DNA of 64,000 nt from Medicago truncatula (lineage: Eukaryota; Streptophyta; Magnoliopsida; Fabales; Fabaceae), in assembly GCF_003473485.1 (NCBI RefSeq), contig NC_053045.1, positions 43,256,494-43,320,493 on the forward strand, read 5' to 3'. This document shows positions 34,978-47,479 of the stretch, one piece after another. The notes under the pieces are model-generated. The model made no database searches, was not told the origin of the DNA, and saw only the letters and a program-made list of their open reading frames with translations. The stretch's first letter is position 1; every line of letters starts with the position of its first letter. The translations under genes and the position numbers were made by a program.

Positions 34978-36413
34978 GGCTTAATTGGACTTTTGGTCCC
35001 TTAAGTAATTTGTTGTTTTCATTTTGGTCCCATAACTTGTAAAATCAACGTTTTAGTCCCTCTTGTTTTGCTTCGTCAGTCAATTTAGTCCCCTCCGTTA
35101 GCTTTTTAATGTCTAAAATTTTTGATTTGATTTTAACCATTTGATTGAGTGTCCATTGCGTTTAATAGTGGACCGTCAACACCTAATTGTTTTCACTTTC
35201 CATCATCTTCTCTCCATTTCTTTATCTTCCTCCTTCCCCTTCTTCATCTTCTTCAACACCACATTCATAAACATTCATACAAAACTCATAAAAATTTTCC
35301 AGAAACAACAACCATCACACAAAATAAAACAACATGATTGTAATAAACCAAGAAATCATCTCCTTGAATCTTGTTCTTCACTATTCATTTCACCACGTGA
35401 GACCAAAAATAAATATGATTAATTTCTGGAACAAATCATTTCGAATGGGTGAGTGAATTGAGAAGTAGAAACAAAATCTAATTGAAATCGAAGAAGTTGA
35501 AGTAGGAATGAATTAGGGGACAAAAAAAGAGAGATCTGAAAATGAAAATGGTGAAGAAGAACAACATAAAACAAAACCTTCTCTTTTCTCTTCCTCCTTC
35601 ATTTTCACGACAACAAGACAGAACCCCAACAACAACAACCTTAAAAAAACCTCCAAACAACAGCATAAAAAAAAAAAAAAACACAATTTATAGTGATTTG
35701 TTAGTTTTCAATATGTTGAACTAACGTTAAATTAACAAATCCAGGATGAAACTAGCTATGTTAATTTAACGGTTTGTTGATTCCTTTATAAATGTTCATG
35801 AATAATTGTTTTATGCATGAATTCACCTCAATACACACCAACTGTCACGCCTAGTCGGGATTCGAAAAGATGGTGTAACGATTGTTTATGATGGATGACC
35901 GGAATGAATTTATAAGTTTGTGTTGATAGATATTGAAATTTATGGGTATGAGATTGTGTTTAAAACATGTGATAGATCTGAAAATCATTCATGATTTTGA
36001 GTGTTGTTATGTTTTTTATTTATGATAGATCTGTTTTTTTTCTTTTCTTTTCTGGATTTTGGATTTTTGGTGAAGAGGGTATGAAGATGAGGTAGAAGAT
36101 GAAGGAAGGAGATGATGAAATCCGAAAAAAATTAGCTATTGATGGTATACCGTAAGATACAATAGATGTTCACGATCTAACAATCACTTTTTCATAAAAA
36201 AATATGGAATGGTTAAAATTAAAAGAATTAATAAGATCTATGGTGGACCACATTGTTTTTATTCCACTTAAGGCATTTGAAGTTAAAGTTAACGGTTAGG
36301 GACTAATTTGACTATCGGAGACATTTTTTAGGGACCAAAACGTTAATTTTACGAGTTATGAGATCAAAATGAAAACAACAAATTACTTAGGGGACCAAAA
36401 GTCCAATTAAGCC
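34978..36413. mobile_element. Mutator-like non-autonomous element, 1436 bp
   Basis: Termini GGCTTAATTGGACTTTTGGTCC (left) and its complement (right) are flanked by a perfect 9-bp TTATTAGTT (34969-34977, 36414-36422). The inverted repeats extend about 140 bp, with 'ttttagtccct' and 'ccgttaactttaa' blocks. The interior has CT-rich, poorly coding sequence and short frames (35141-35422, 35478-35684) with no transposase. Confidence 0.85.
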
Positions 36414-36422
36414 TTATTAGTT

Positions 36423-37040
36423 TGTTTATTTTTACATGATTGCGATTATTCTATACTTTGAAAGTATTTTATTATTTATTGACTAAATTTAATCATTTTT
36501 AATTACGTTTTCAAATATTTTAAGAGAGAGGGTGTCACATGACCATCGGTCCCATAGCTAGCTTGATGGGAGCTCAAAGCCCTTGCTTAAATGTCACATT
36601 TATCATGTAGAACAACTTCTCGATGGAGAGTACAAATAAATTCATAGAGATTTCCTGCTAAATCAAATTGTACTAGGGCATAAATTCATTCAAAACTTTG
36701 TCATTTCAAAATATATTATATTTTCAACTTATAGGTTTCATATTTCATGGAAAAAATGTGAAAGAATACATTCATTCGATTTGATTGGATTGTGTATTCT
36801 ATTTGAAAACATCAAAATTTTGTGATTATTAATAAGATAGTTTAATAGGTTCTCTGATCAAAATGGTGAATCTATTGATTTGGCCATGAATTAAATCCAA
36901 AACTTTTCTTACGGTTACTATCCATGGTACACTGATACACAATACACAACCACTCCGATTTGTAGATGTGATTTTATCAGACAATTAATCTTTGTTTTGA
37001 TTTGGCGGCATCGTTGTTGTGATCCTTCTTTGTAATTGAC
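36423..37040. other. intergenic
   Basis: No gene or element could be supported. Confidence 0.4.
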
Positions 37041-37570
37041 ATTTTTTTTATCACAAAAATAAAACGATATTCATTCAAATCGATAAATTACATTCATTCG
37101 ACTTAATAGTATACAATAGAAAAATGCTTACACATAATACGATAAAATTAAAGTGATTGGGATACGTAAGTCTCTGAATCTGTTGACGTCTAAATCAAGC
37201 GGTTGAAGCTATTACATATGTTGATTAAGTGACTCAATGGGTTGAAGTTATTGCTTATGAATGACCAATTTGAAGATATCAACCGTTGGATTGCAAATGT
37301 TTGGCTTCAAAATGGGAGTCAAGTGGATTTCTAGTGTGGGTTTCTATTTTCGATATGATCGTTATCATTCAATATGAACAAATGAACATTGAGGCAAGAC
37401 ATGCATGAAACCAAACAACGTCATACTCAGTCGATCGATGAAATCACGTAGAAAAAACCTAGATCTATGTGAATATCACTTATTTAAATTGAAATAAAGC
37501 GAAAAGGATGAAGATGTGTGATTTCTGGTCAATTTACCACCCCATCGATGATGAAAATAGAAGAGAGAAA
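37041..37570 (-). mobile_element. non-LTR retroelement (copy 3 of 3), minus strand
   Basis: The T-run at 37045-37052 is the complement of its A tail. AAACGATATTCATTCAA matches the end of copy 2 (ATGAATATCGTTTTG). GTGATTTCATCGATCGACTG and 'caatttaaataagtgatattcac' on the minus strand match the body. The head hairpin is partly lost. Confidence 0.55.
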
Positions 37571-37586
37571 ACTAGGACATACTTAT

Positions 37587-37611
37587 TAGAGAGAGAGAGA
37601 GAGAGAGAGAG
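37587..37611. repeat. (GA)n microsatellite
   Basis: An uninterrupted AG dinucleotide run stands at the 5' side of retroelement copy 3. Confidence 0.9.
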
Positions 37612-37689
37612 GCGCTACACTCTAAAGTTCTAGTTGACTTTTGTATTTTGTTAATTTTAGCACTAATTCAACACGATTTATGCTTTTAG

Positions 37690-38245
37690 TTTTATTAGAG
37701 TTAAATATATTTTAGTTCATATAGAATTGAGAAATTATAAGTTTAGTCCTTGCTTAATTTTAACATTTTTTTTAGTCCTTACAAAAAAAAATTACATGTA
37801 ATTTTAGCCCTTGTTAAAACAAAGTTTTTTTTTATTCTTAAAGTCTTAAATTTTTGAACAATTGTCTGAGTCAAGTTTAAAACATTACAAAAGGTTCATT
37901 TACTTTTTATTTGAGGGAACAAAAGGTTCATTTACTAAAATTTAAAATTTTTGTAACATGTAATGAATTAAATATGAATTTTTTTCATCAACAAAAGTTC
38001 AAGATAAAAGTATCAATACTTTATACGTAGAAATCAAATTATGAGATGATTTTTTGCGGATGAACTTTTGTTAATGTTTTTAACACCTCCACAAGAAAGT
38101 TGTTCAAAAACTCAGGAGTTTAAACATAATTAAACAAATTTAAATATAAAAAGAACTAAAATTGGGAGCAGAAACTTTTATAGAGATTAATAAAACTATT
38201 AAAATTAAGTAATGACTAAATTTAAAAACCCCAATTTAATAGAAG
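37690..38245. mobile_element. degraded inverted-repeat element
   Basis: AAGTTTAGTCCTTGCTTAAT on the left and ATTAAGTAATGACTAAATTT on the right form diverged inverted arms of the 'TTTAGTCC' class. Exact ends and duplication are not visible. Confidence 0.4.
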
Positions 38246-38271
38246 AAAAAAAAAACATAGTTAACCCTTTT

Positions 38272-38405
38272 TTTTTGGTAGATGACGAAATGACAAAGAC
38301 ATTATAAACTCAGACACACAAGTAGAGGTACCGGGGTTCAAACCCCCATCATAATATCCGACCTAACAATTTCGACATTTTTACATGTTGAGTTAAGACT
38401 TGTGG
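38272..38405 (-). mobile_element. tRNA-derived SINE (family 1, copy 3), minus strand
   Basis: The complement of box B (GGGGTTCAAACCCC) and of the body (CATTATAAACTCAGACACAC) are present. The perfect 15-bp duplication ATAGTTAACCCTTTT flanks it at 38257-38271 and 38406-38420. Confidence 0.88.
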
Positions 38406-38420
38406 ATAGTTAACCCTTTT

Positions 38421-39400
38421 ATTATAGGCTCATATATTTATCATTGGTTGACCTTTAGAAAAAACAATGAAAAACTTGTTTTGTCAAACAAATAAATGAA
38501 CAAGCTTATTCCCTGCCGCCCTACGTACCTTACCCCACCAGACTATCCGTTAGGGAGTCCCACAAGAGGTACCCATCTCATCATTATCACCATGTGCATT
38601 ATTGGAGAATCTACGGTCACCATTTCCAGCGTGTATGATACGACCAAGTAGGCAAGTACCACTTCTCATTCACATTCATTCATATTGACCATTTCCAATA
38701 TTCTATATAATACTTTAATAAAAATAATAATTTAAAAATAGATTAAAATAACCCATAAATATAATTTAGTTATAAGAAGTTGATTTATCTGTAAAGTCGT
38801 AGGTTTAACACTCTTAAATTATTCAGATCAATTCTGATCCCTGTGAAATCATAAGCTCAACTCATAAACTTTTTATTAAGAGAAGAAATTTATTAACTAA
38901 TTTAAAAGGGATATTACTTATGTGGTCATCCACCATTTTTTTTGTACACTAACACATAACACATATAAATTACAAACAATGTTTTTAATTAAAATTATAT
39001 GTATAAACGATTGTGATTATCAAATTGTAAAAAACATGCTTATTTTTATCAATGACACCGTATAATAAATATAATATAAATTATCATCTTTTTATTTTTG
39101 TTGAAAAAATTCTCAATTTTATAAATAACATCAATAATATAACATCCTTATAAAAAAAAGTTGTTTAAAAGTATGACTGAAATATTAAAAAAGATATCTA
39201 AAAATTCTCTTTCTCCTTTATATATTTCTTTTTTGAACAATTTCTCTAGATATTTAATTTGTTCATATATCCCTTTTTTAATTGTTTTAATACTCTAACA
39301 AAACAAACATTAGGTGAAATTAAACAATGAGAAATTCCCTAAAATAATAAAAATAAAGAATGAACGAGATATATACTTAAGCATAAAAATATCATATTTT
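38421..39400. other. intergenic, upstream of kinase copy B
   Basis: AT-rich; a GC-richer patch at 38505-38650 (with CCTACGTACCTTACCCCACC) is unassigned. No gene. Confidence 0.4.
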
Positions 39401-40150
39401 AGTTCCCCACCATCTCTCTCTCTTCGTGGAAAAAATATTACTAAGCGCAGAATTTTTCCACCCACTTAGTAGCACGCCGATTTGATTTTTCTCTTCTTCG
39501 GTGAAGCCCTCATGTCATGTCATGACTCTTGAGGTAAATTATTTATTCCTTTTTACGTCATTTTTAATTCATTATTTATATAGTCAATGGATGCAATCAT
39601 AACATTTTCTGCATTATCACTATCAATTATTATGATTTGATTTTGAAGTTAACATTTTTTTATTATATAGTTTTTGATTAGTTTAATCTGTGTGTGATTT
39701 CAAGGTATTTACGGAAGGTGGTGTTTGACTTTGTTGCTAAGAAACAACCTGTTAGTTGTGAAGGTTACGGAAGGTCAAGTCTTTTGATTCAATTTATTCA
39801 TCAATAAACACTTCATGTTTGTTGTGTTTTCATTTTGATTTTTGTTTTCTTTCTGGTGAATGGAATTGGATCTATTATCTTTGATCAATTTATTTTTGCC
39901 TGTTTTTGATTGGTTTGAAAGTTTCTCTCATATTATGTGGGAAAAGTTTCATTTTTTATGATTTTAATTTTGTGTCCACCTAGTGTTTGTTGATGGGTCT
40001 GAACAAATTTGGTAATTGTGAAGAGCATTGTTTGAGAATTGAGGGTTACCCTTTTCGTTCCGAGTTTTGTTCATAGAGAGTGGATTGATAAAGTGTCATT
40101 TTTTATTTATTGCTGCAAGTTTTTTCTTTTGGGAGTTTTGTTCTGATAAG

Positions 40151-42896
40151 ATGGATGAAACTAGTAATTCTTGGTTAAGAAGGACAAAATTCTCTCACAC
40201 GGTTTGTCACCGATTGGATTATTCGAGAATAGGCTCTTTCATTATTCAGCAAGATGCAGTGCCGAATTCCGGTCTGAAATCAAGGACACCATCGTTAGTT
40301 TCATCAGCTTCAGTAACAGCAGCATCGGCACCAGCTTCGGCAACAGCAACAGCAACAGCAGCATCTGCACCTCCTGTTGTTTCTAAGGTTTCAAAGGTTC
40401 AGAAACATCCTTTAACAAATAAGCAGAGATCTTTGTCTCCTTTGCCTGAAACCTCTCTCTCTCAAACCTTTAAGGAAGCCAAGCATGAACAGAAGAGGTT
40501 CTCGACTCCTGGTCCAAGAAGGAAAGAGCAGGATACAAGAATCATGGGGAAACTACTGAACAAGGACTCTCAAGTTTCCAAATCTAAATCGCCCCAAAAA
40601 AGTCCAATTAGGCACTTTTCATCGATAAGATTCAGTGACAAGTTGAAGAACCGAAAGGACTCGGGATGGACAAAGTATTTTGATCATGGTGGAGGAAAGG
40701 TTACCGCAGTCGAAACGGCTGAGGAATGGAATGTTGACCTCTCTAAGCTCTTTGTTGGTCTTAGGTTTGCTTATGGGGCTCACAGTAGGCTTTACCATGG
40801 TATGTATGAGGAGGAACCTGTTGCTGTGAAAATAATCAGGGTACCGGATGATGACGAAAACGGAACAATGGCTGCTACATTAGAGAAACAATTCATCACA
40901 GAAGTCACACTTTTATCTCGCCTCCACCATCAAAATGTTCTTAAGGTAATCAAATCAAACCCTTTCTCTTCCTTTGTATAGGCTATTTATTTGCTGTAGA
41001 AATAAAAATTAGATGAAGTACACTACCTGCTTGTTCTTATTATATTATTTTCAAGTTTTTTTTTACCTCAACCATGGTAAGGTTGGCCAAAACTTAATAC
41101 ACATGTCTTAACTTTTATCAAAGAACATCGCCACAACTATTTAACAAGTTGTCTTAAGCTTTGTGTGGTACTACTTATTCATGGCATAATATAGAATACT
41201 TTGTAATAATTATTGGACTTGATTCCTTAGCTTTGTTAAAATAATCCGCTGTAAAAACAAGGATACTATTATGTACAGCCTTTGTATATTTTGGTCTAAT
41301 TATGAAGTTCATATTTCACATCATGTTGAGAAATCTACTATAACAAGGAATGTATTTTATACATAATTTCTCATATATCTTGATCTGATTGTGCAGTTCG
41401 TAGCAGCATGCAGAAAGCCACCTGTTTACTGTGTTATCACAGAATATCTATTAGAAGGTTCATTGAGGGCATATTTGCATAAGTTGGAGGGGAAAATCAT
41501 TTCTTTACAGAAGCTAATTGCTTTTTCTCTGGATATTGCTCGTGGAATGGAATATATACACTCTCAAGGTGTCATTCATCGAGACCTTAAACCAGAGAAT
41601 GTTCTCATTAATGGGGACTCTCATCTTAAAATTGCTGATTTTGGCATTGCCTGTGAGGAAGCATACTGCGACTTACTTGCTGATGACCCTGGTACTTACC
41701 GTTGGATGGCACCTGAAATGATCAGACGAAAGTCCTATGGGAGAAAGGTTGATGTCTATAGTTTTGGGCTTATCTTATGGGAAATGCTCACCGGTACAAT
41801 ACCATATGAGGATATGACTCCCATCCAGGCTGCGTTTGCTGTCGTAAATAAGGTATGTTCCTTTGCAATTAAGTCATGTGAATTTTCCATATGAATAGTG
41901 AAACCTCGTTAATATTTATAACACTATTCTTCATTGCCAGTCAAAGCATTTTTTATAAAACTTTTAAGTTTCTTTTGTGCAAAATGCATTGAAAACGTCC
42001 ACAGCCTTTTTTTAAACATAACTCCATTGAAAAAATGCTAGTTCATAACCATTTGATGTCATGAAAGAGTATATTTTATAGCAAAATCAAATGCTGTTTT
42101 GAGATTTAGCCAAATCCCTGGTGAGATATCTTCATTGCTTTGAAAACAAAAACAAAGGTGGAGTGATAGAATACTGATTACTTTATATCTATCCATACTT
42201 GGCATAGATGTATTAACTGATTGAGAAAGAAAAACAATTGTTTGTATAAGTTTATAAAAATTGTTTCTTAAACTAACATGAATTGGTTTATATGAAATTA
42301 TTACTCTGTTTCCTTGAGTGATGTAGCATTGTTGCTGATAGATTACTAAGAATGAAGCTTAATGAATTCTTATGATCGTCAAATATCTGTAGTTGTGGGA
42401 AAGGTTTTGCTGTTGAACGGTTTCATGCCATTTCATTTTTTATTGGCAGTTTATGCATCTTCGTTTTTTGGATAAAAGGAGGGCCTAAACCTAAATTTTG
42501 CATCTAATCTTGAATAAAAGTGGAAGTTTTCAGCCATCTATATTATTATTTTTCTCTTGAAATTAAAATGACCAGTTTATGTTTACTTAGGCAATTCTAA
42601 TACTTTTGTGATGTGGTATTCAGAATTCGAGGCCTATCATTCCTTCAAACTGCCCACCAGCAATGCGAGCTTTAATTGAGCAATGTTGGTCCTTGAATCC
42701 GGACAAAAGGCCTGATTTCTGGCAGGTTGTTAAGGTGTTGGAGCAATTTGAATCTTCGCTTGCTCGTGATGGAACATTGACCCTGCTACAAAACCCTTGT
42801 GGCCAAGATCATAAAAAAGGGCTTCTTCATTGGATTCAAAAGCTTAGTCCTGCACATCATAGTAGTGGTCCCGTGCCCAAACCAAAATTTACATGA
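40151..42896 (+). CDS. Raf-like MAPKKK-type protein kinase, full-length copy B
   Basis: The 507-residue group C Raf-like kinase (HT1-type) has exons 40151-40945, 41397-41852 and 42624-42896. The start at MDETSNSWLRRTKFSHTV is preferred over the open frame upstream, which runs through a probable UTR. Residues 1-199 are a Ser/Ala/Lys-rich extension with 'SHTVCHRLDYSR' at the front and a Ser/Ala/Thr run near 60-80. The kinase domain starts near 200: GLRFAYGAHSRLY, VAVK (Lys near 227), helix-C Glu near 251, HRDLKPENV (Asp near 328), DFG (near 346) and MAPEM. Introns are 451 and 771 nt, longer than in copies A and C. GT-AG candidates at 39520-39780 suggest one or more 5' UTR introns. This is the likely ancestral copy. 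HT1 regulates stomatal CO2 response in Arabidopsis; that role here is not shown. Confidence 0.93.
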
Positions 42897-43861
42897 ATCT
42901 TCTGAGTGTCCTGACTTTTGTAGTACACTAGGTCCATTGTAATTAATATTGAATGGTTTAAATACCAACCCTCTGCAGAAAAAGGTTGTTATAGGTTCAG
43001 TCTATAGTTCTCTTTATAACATTCATATGAGAGTAAAATTGATATGTAGGCCTTGTACATTGAGGTGAAAACATAATTTATTTTCTCGGTCATGCAAATA
43101 ACTTACGGCGAAGTTATTGCGCTGTGCCGGTAGTAGTAGTTCTTTTTGGGGGCAATAGTTATCTGTTTTTATTTGTTATACAAGCCTATAAGGTACTTCA
43201 CATTTTATACAGTTTAAGTTTTAATTCTGTATTTGTAATGTGTTAAATTCTTTTTATCTGATGCAATGACTGTTGTATACTCAACCCGTGACAGTTAGTT
43301 CATAACTGCTTATTTTGCTCTTTTAGTAGCAATCTATCAGAATGGCATAATCAACAATAAGCATAACATCAATGTAAGACTAAGATTTAGTTAAGGTTAA
43401 TGGGTATTAAAGTAATTGGAGGATAATTGACCATGATTAATGCTTTATATTTTTATACTTTTTGAATGTTATGCATGTGATATTAAAGCTTTTCGCTTTT
43501 GGGATATGCAGTGTACTTTTCCTCCAAGTTCCAACTACTTGTGGATTCAACCAACATGACAATAATAAGCTACTATTCTGTTAATCAATGCTAAAATATC
43601 ATAAAATTCATTAGTTGGTTGTTTTTTTGTTAAACTTTGTGAACGAGTCACATTCATTACGCTTTCACTTTCACTATAAAGTGCCTGTATATGTTGTGAT
43701 GGTATTGGTTTTAAACACTTTTACATGCTTGAGTTAAGTATGTGCAATGAATCTGCATGAGGTTGCATGTGACTTCCAAAATTCTTTCGGATAAAAAGAT
43801 TTTCGACCAAAATATCATGTAAAGAAAACGAGCTGCTATGTATAATGTTTTATATGAATTT

Positions 43862-44428
43862 GTTGAAATAAAATTAGATAAAGTGCTCTACATGCTTGTT
43901 CTTATTATGTTCTTTTCAAGTTTTCTCACCTCAACTATTATAAGGACATAAGGTTGGCCAAAACATAATACACATGTGTGACATGTCATGATTTTTATTG
44001 AAGAACATAGCCACAAGCATTTCAATTTTTTTGTCTTAAGCTTTGTGCGCAACTATTTGTTATTCTTGTTTAATACAATGTTGGCATAGTATACAATATT
44101 TTGTTATAATTATTGGACTTGATTCTTTAGTTTTGATGAAATAATCAACGATAAAAATGTGGATATTATTCTGTACATCGTTTGTTATATATTTTAGTCT
44201 AATTATGTGAATCATACTTCACATCATGTAGGGAAATTTACTATTACAAAGAAGGTGTTTTATAAACGATTTCTCATACATCTTAATCCGATTGCGCAGT
44301 TTGTAGCAGCATGCAGAAAAGCATATGTTTATTGTGTTATCACAGAGTATCTATCGGAAGGTTCGTTGAGGGCATATATATATTTGCACAAGTTGGATAT
44401 TCTATTAGCGGGTCTCAAGCCTAGATGA
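43862..44428 (+). pseudogene. broken Raf-like kinase copy D (intron 1 plus start of exon 2)
   Basis: From 43862 the sequence follows intron 1 of copy B (GAAATAAAATTAGATAAAG, GTTGGCCAAAACATAATACAC, GGACTTGATTC). At 44300 it enters exon 2: TTTGTAGCAGCATGCAGAAA, reading FVAACRK, VYCVITEYLSEGSLRAY and HKLD. It has an inserted 'tatata' (extra codons) after RAY and leaves the homology before the HRD motif, at about 44395. There is no exon 1, catalytic loop or C-lobe, so it cannot make a kinase. It lies directly after the 3' flank of copy B, as a partial tandem duplicate. Confidence 0.85.
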
Positions 44429-44739
44429 CAGGAGATGATTGTGTTAGGCCTCGACAAACATCATAAAATTTTCTCGAATCTTTATGATATGGACCAAAAT
44501 ATGTAATAAGAACATTATCGCATAATTTTATCCATGTAGCTTATCTAACTTATTGGGAAAATGCTTGATTGTCGTTGTATATTCGTAATTTGGACTTTGG
44601 TAAGAACATTAGTCATTCTCTAAGTCTAAGTTGCTTAGTTTTTGCATATATGGCTTTTCAATAACATCTACATGTCAAGTGAAGCTATGTGCATGGGCTT
44701 GTTACGTACTGCTACGTACTTTAAATTCATTCTTTACTC

Positions 44740-44995
44740 ACATGGGTACTTTTGGTGGCATTGTTGAGGAAGAATTGTGGCTGAGATGAAATTGCTTAAA
44801 GAGGTCCAGAAACCTTGTAGTGTGTTACTAGGTTTCCTTCTCTTTTTCTAAATCACAGTAATATGTTTCTCTCTTTTATGTTTAGCTACCTTAGATAACT
44901 TCACCATCCTAATCTTGTTGAAGCTCGGAAGGAGACCAGTATTCGAGTTTATGCCCAAAGGGGATCTTAGAGAATCATCTGTTTAGAATTAAGTT
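44740..44995 (+). pseudogene. possible receptor-like cytoplasmic kinase fragment
   Basis: Broken frames read IVAEMKLLKEVQK, then LHHPNLVEA and, after a frameshift, VFEFMPKGDLRESS. The pattern resembles the N-lobe of PBS1-like kinases (VAVK-L..., LHHPNLV-L, LVYEFMPKGSLENHL). Stops separate the pieces. It is not derived from the neighbouring Raf-like copies. Confidence 0.4.
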
Positions 44996-44999
44996 TCCA

Positions 45000-45779
45000 T
45001 AATCACTAACATGCATGATGCCTCTTTTCATAACTACGACGTTAAGAAAAAAAATGAAATTTTGATTTGTTAATGGTTAAAGTAATTGACATTAACATGA
45101 GACAGAGACTGATTTATGTTCATTGTAATTTGACTGGAAAACTACAACCATTGTCTTTTGATTTTCACTTTATCGAAAATTTGCAATACTTAGACGCTGT
45201 GAATTTGTTTCTTCATGTTGATCTTGATTAAAATAGTGTATTAATTCATCCTGATCTTGGTTAATAAACCAAGTTTGTTATTTACCAAGGGTGTTGCAGA
45301 GTCCCCTTGTACGTTTGTTTTGTTGCAATCTTATACAAAAGATTTGAATATGTTGGATGTCTCATTTATCCATATTAATTATTTATAGTGTTTCCACTTT
45401 GTCGAAGTTAGATTATTTTTGGACTTAATAAATGTGGTTTCTAATTTTGGAATTTCTTTTTGCTGTGAAAAATGTTTTTATAAAACTTTTTTTTTCATTA
45501 AAAATGAATCAATCAAAAATGATTGTGTTGATTAAACAATATTTTTTTTTTTTTACAATAATTCTAATATAATGATTTTTAAATAAGCTAGAAATTTAAT
45601 TTAAAATGAATTTAAATGAGTTAAAAATGTAATTATAATTTTTAAATAAAATAATTTTTTTGAATAAAATATTGATCTACCTTTGACATGGACAATTCCG
45701 GTAAAACTTTGAAGTCAGGTTGACATATCAAATCAAAAGAAAGTGTGTCACTAACCCTAGACAAGGTTTTTGAGAGGAG
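45000..45779. other. AT-rich intergenic
   Basis: Nothing recognised. Confidence 0.4.
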
Positions 45780-45782
45780 TAA

Positions 45783-46249
45783 GAGCATCTACATCCATTC
45801 CTCCCACTTTGGTTGCTTAAATGGGCCCCACTTATATTATTTCATACATTCCAACTATTTAAGCAACTTAACTAAATTTTCTAAATATCCATACCATCCA
45901 TAAAAAGCATTCAAATGGGTCCCATTAAACCAAGTTTCGATTCTCAGGGGGAACAACGTTTGACCAGTGCGCATGCCTCAACGCATAAGTTGGATTAGTC
46001 GCCCACTATAGGTGGGTCGGAAACCGGTGCGAAAGCCTAAAAAAAAAATATTATATATAAATATATGTTTTTGTTGGAGTTTTAATATCAAAAATTGATG
46101 TTGGCATTGCAAAAAGTGAAAGACATCGTTGCATTGGAGTACCACCATGGTATAGAGGGTGTCTTTGTTTCTCAAATATCAGCGAACCACGGTAGTAAAA
46201 TTCTTGGGAGAAGTAAAGACACCATCCAAGTCAACCGATATTGATGCTC
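45783..46249. mobile_element. PIF/Harbinger-like MITE
   Basis: GAGCATCTACATCCATTC on the left and GATATTGATGCTC on the right, flanked by TAA (45780-45782, 46250-46252), fit a Harbinger/Tourist element. The inner inverted repeat is short, so the right end may be diverged. Confidence 0.55.
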
Positions 46250-46252
46250 TAA

Positions 46253-46860
46253 GCCTCTTACAATTTTTTCAGGTGTTTAACCCCTCGTAATTTGTGATGA
46301 CCTTATTTGGAAGGCATCATACCCCTCGTAAAACGTCTGTCAAATGTTTGTTTCTCGAGGGGTTTTGATGTTTTTTCCAAGGGTTCTTCCCCTGCCAATT
46401 AACAAACTTTATTCTAGTGAATATTGGAAATGACATGCCGAATCCTGATGAATTTGCACGACTTATAAATTATTAATTATTAAGTACATTCTTTGTAGCG
46501 TCTTAGGTTATTATCTAGTGTGTTTTGTTTTACGTAAAAATTTATTTTGTTCATTGTTGTTCGTAATTGTGCTCATCGTTAGCGTTCAATCAAGGCATTA
46601 TATACAACAATCTTAGAAATTTATCATATCTGTTGCCGACAACAACGATGACAATGTTACAAGCACTGAAGCAAAGAAGTCTTTTTTTTTCAAATTCAAA
46701 TTTGAAAAGATTTAAATTGAATATTGAATGAGAGTAAAATTTAGATGATAATACAAATTTTAATTAAAAAAATTAATTAAAATAAAATATATGATGAAAT
46801 ATATATATACACAATGAAATAAAATAGAAAAAAGCGGACGGCATATGTAAATATTAAAAA
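46253..46860. other. intergenic
   Basis: A patch with 'cccctcgtaa' repeats (46283, 46332) and its complement 'cgaggggtt' lies at 46270-46390; unassigned. Confidence 0.4.
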
Positions 46861-46863
46861 AAA

Positions 46864-47033
46864 GGAGAAAACTTAGTACAATTTATTAGGTATTTTTCGT
46901 ATGGTTCTTAACTAAAAATACATATTTTTTAGATATAACAAACTTTGAGAAAATTATGGATTTAAGGAAATCATGGTGAATTTAGTTAAGAACCATACGA
47001 AAAACAACTAAAAAATTGTACTAAGTTTTCTCC
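46864..47033. mobile_element. short Mutator-like MITE, 170 bp
   Basis: Inverted arms of about 50 bp (GGAGAAAACTTAGTACAATT; TTTTTCGTATGGTTCTTAAC mirrored on the right) are flanked by TAAAAAAAA / TAAAAAAAC (8 of 9). The two arms could pair into a long hairpin. Confidence 0.7.
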
Positions 47034-47150
47034 TAAAAAAACTCAATAGGTATAGATAATTATTAATTATAGTAAGGAATTAGCTCTTTTTATTCAAAAA
47101 AAAAAGTATTAATTATAGTAGGCATAGATAAGTATCAAAAATCAAAATAG

Positions 47151-47182
<32 letters not shown>

Positions 47183-47405
47183 GAAAGATAAGTATAAAAA
47201 AAATTCAATAGGTGAAAACAATAATTGGAAGATGCATGGGACTAACGTAAAATATATACCTGATGGGTTTCCCCCTCCTAAAATAAATGCCCTTCAATTA
47301 GATTTAAAAAATAAATATAACCTTTCAACAAAAAAAAAAAGGATATATTTAAGGGAAGTTTCATAGTTAGTTAGAGAGAAAGAAGGAAGTAAGCATCGAT
47401 CGGAG

Positions 47406-47415
47406 TATATATAAG
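47406..47415 (+). promoter_or_regulatory. TATA box of kinase copy C
   Basis: TATATATAAG lies 65-74 bp before the ATG, matching the site in copy A. Confidence 0.6.
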
Positions 47416-47479
47416 AGACTTTGTTGCACTCCTTAAAAATTGTTTGGAATAGACTTTTTCATTGTTGAGCGGCACCAGC

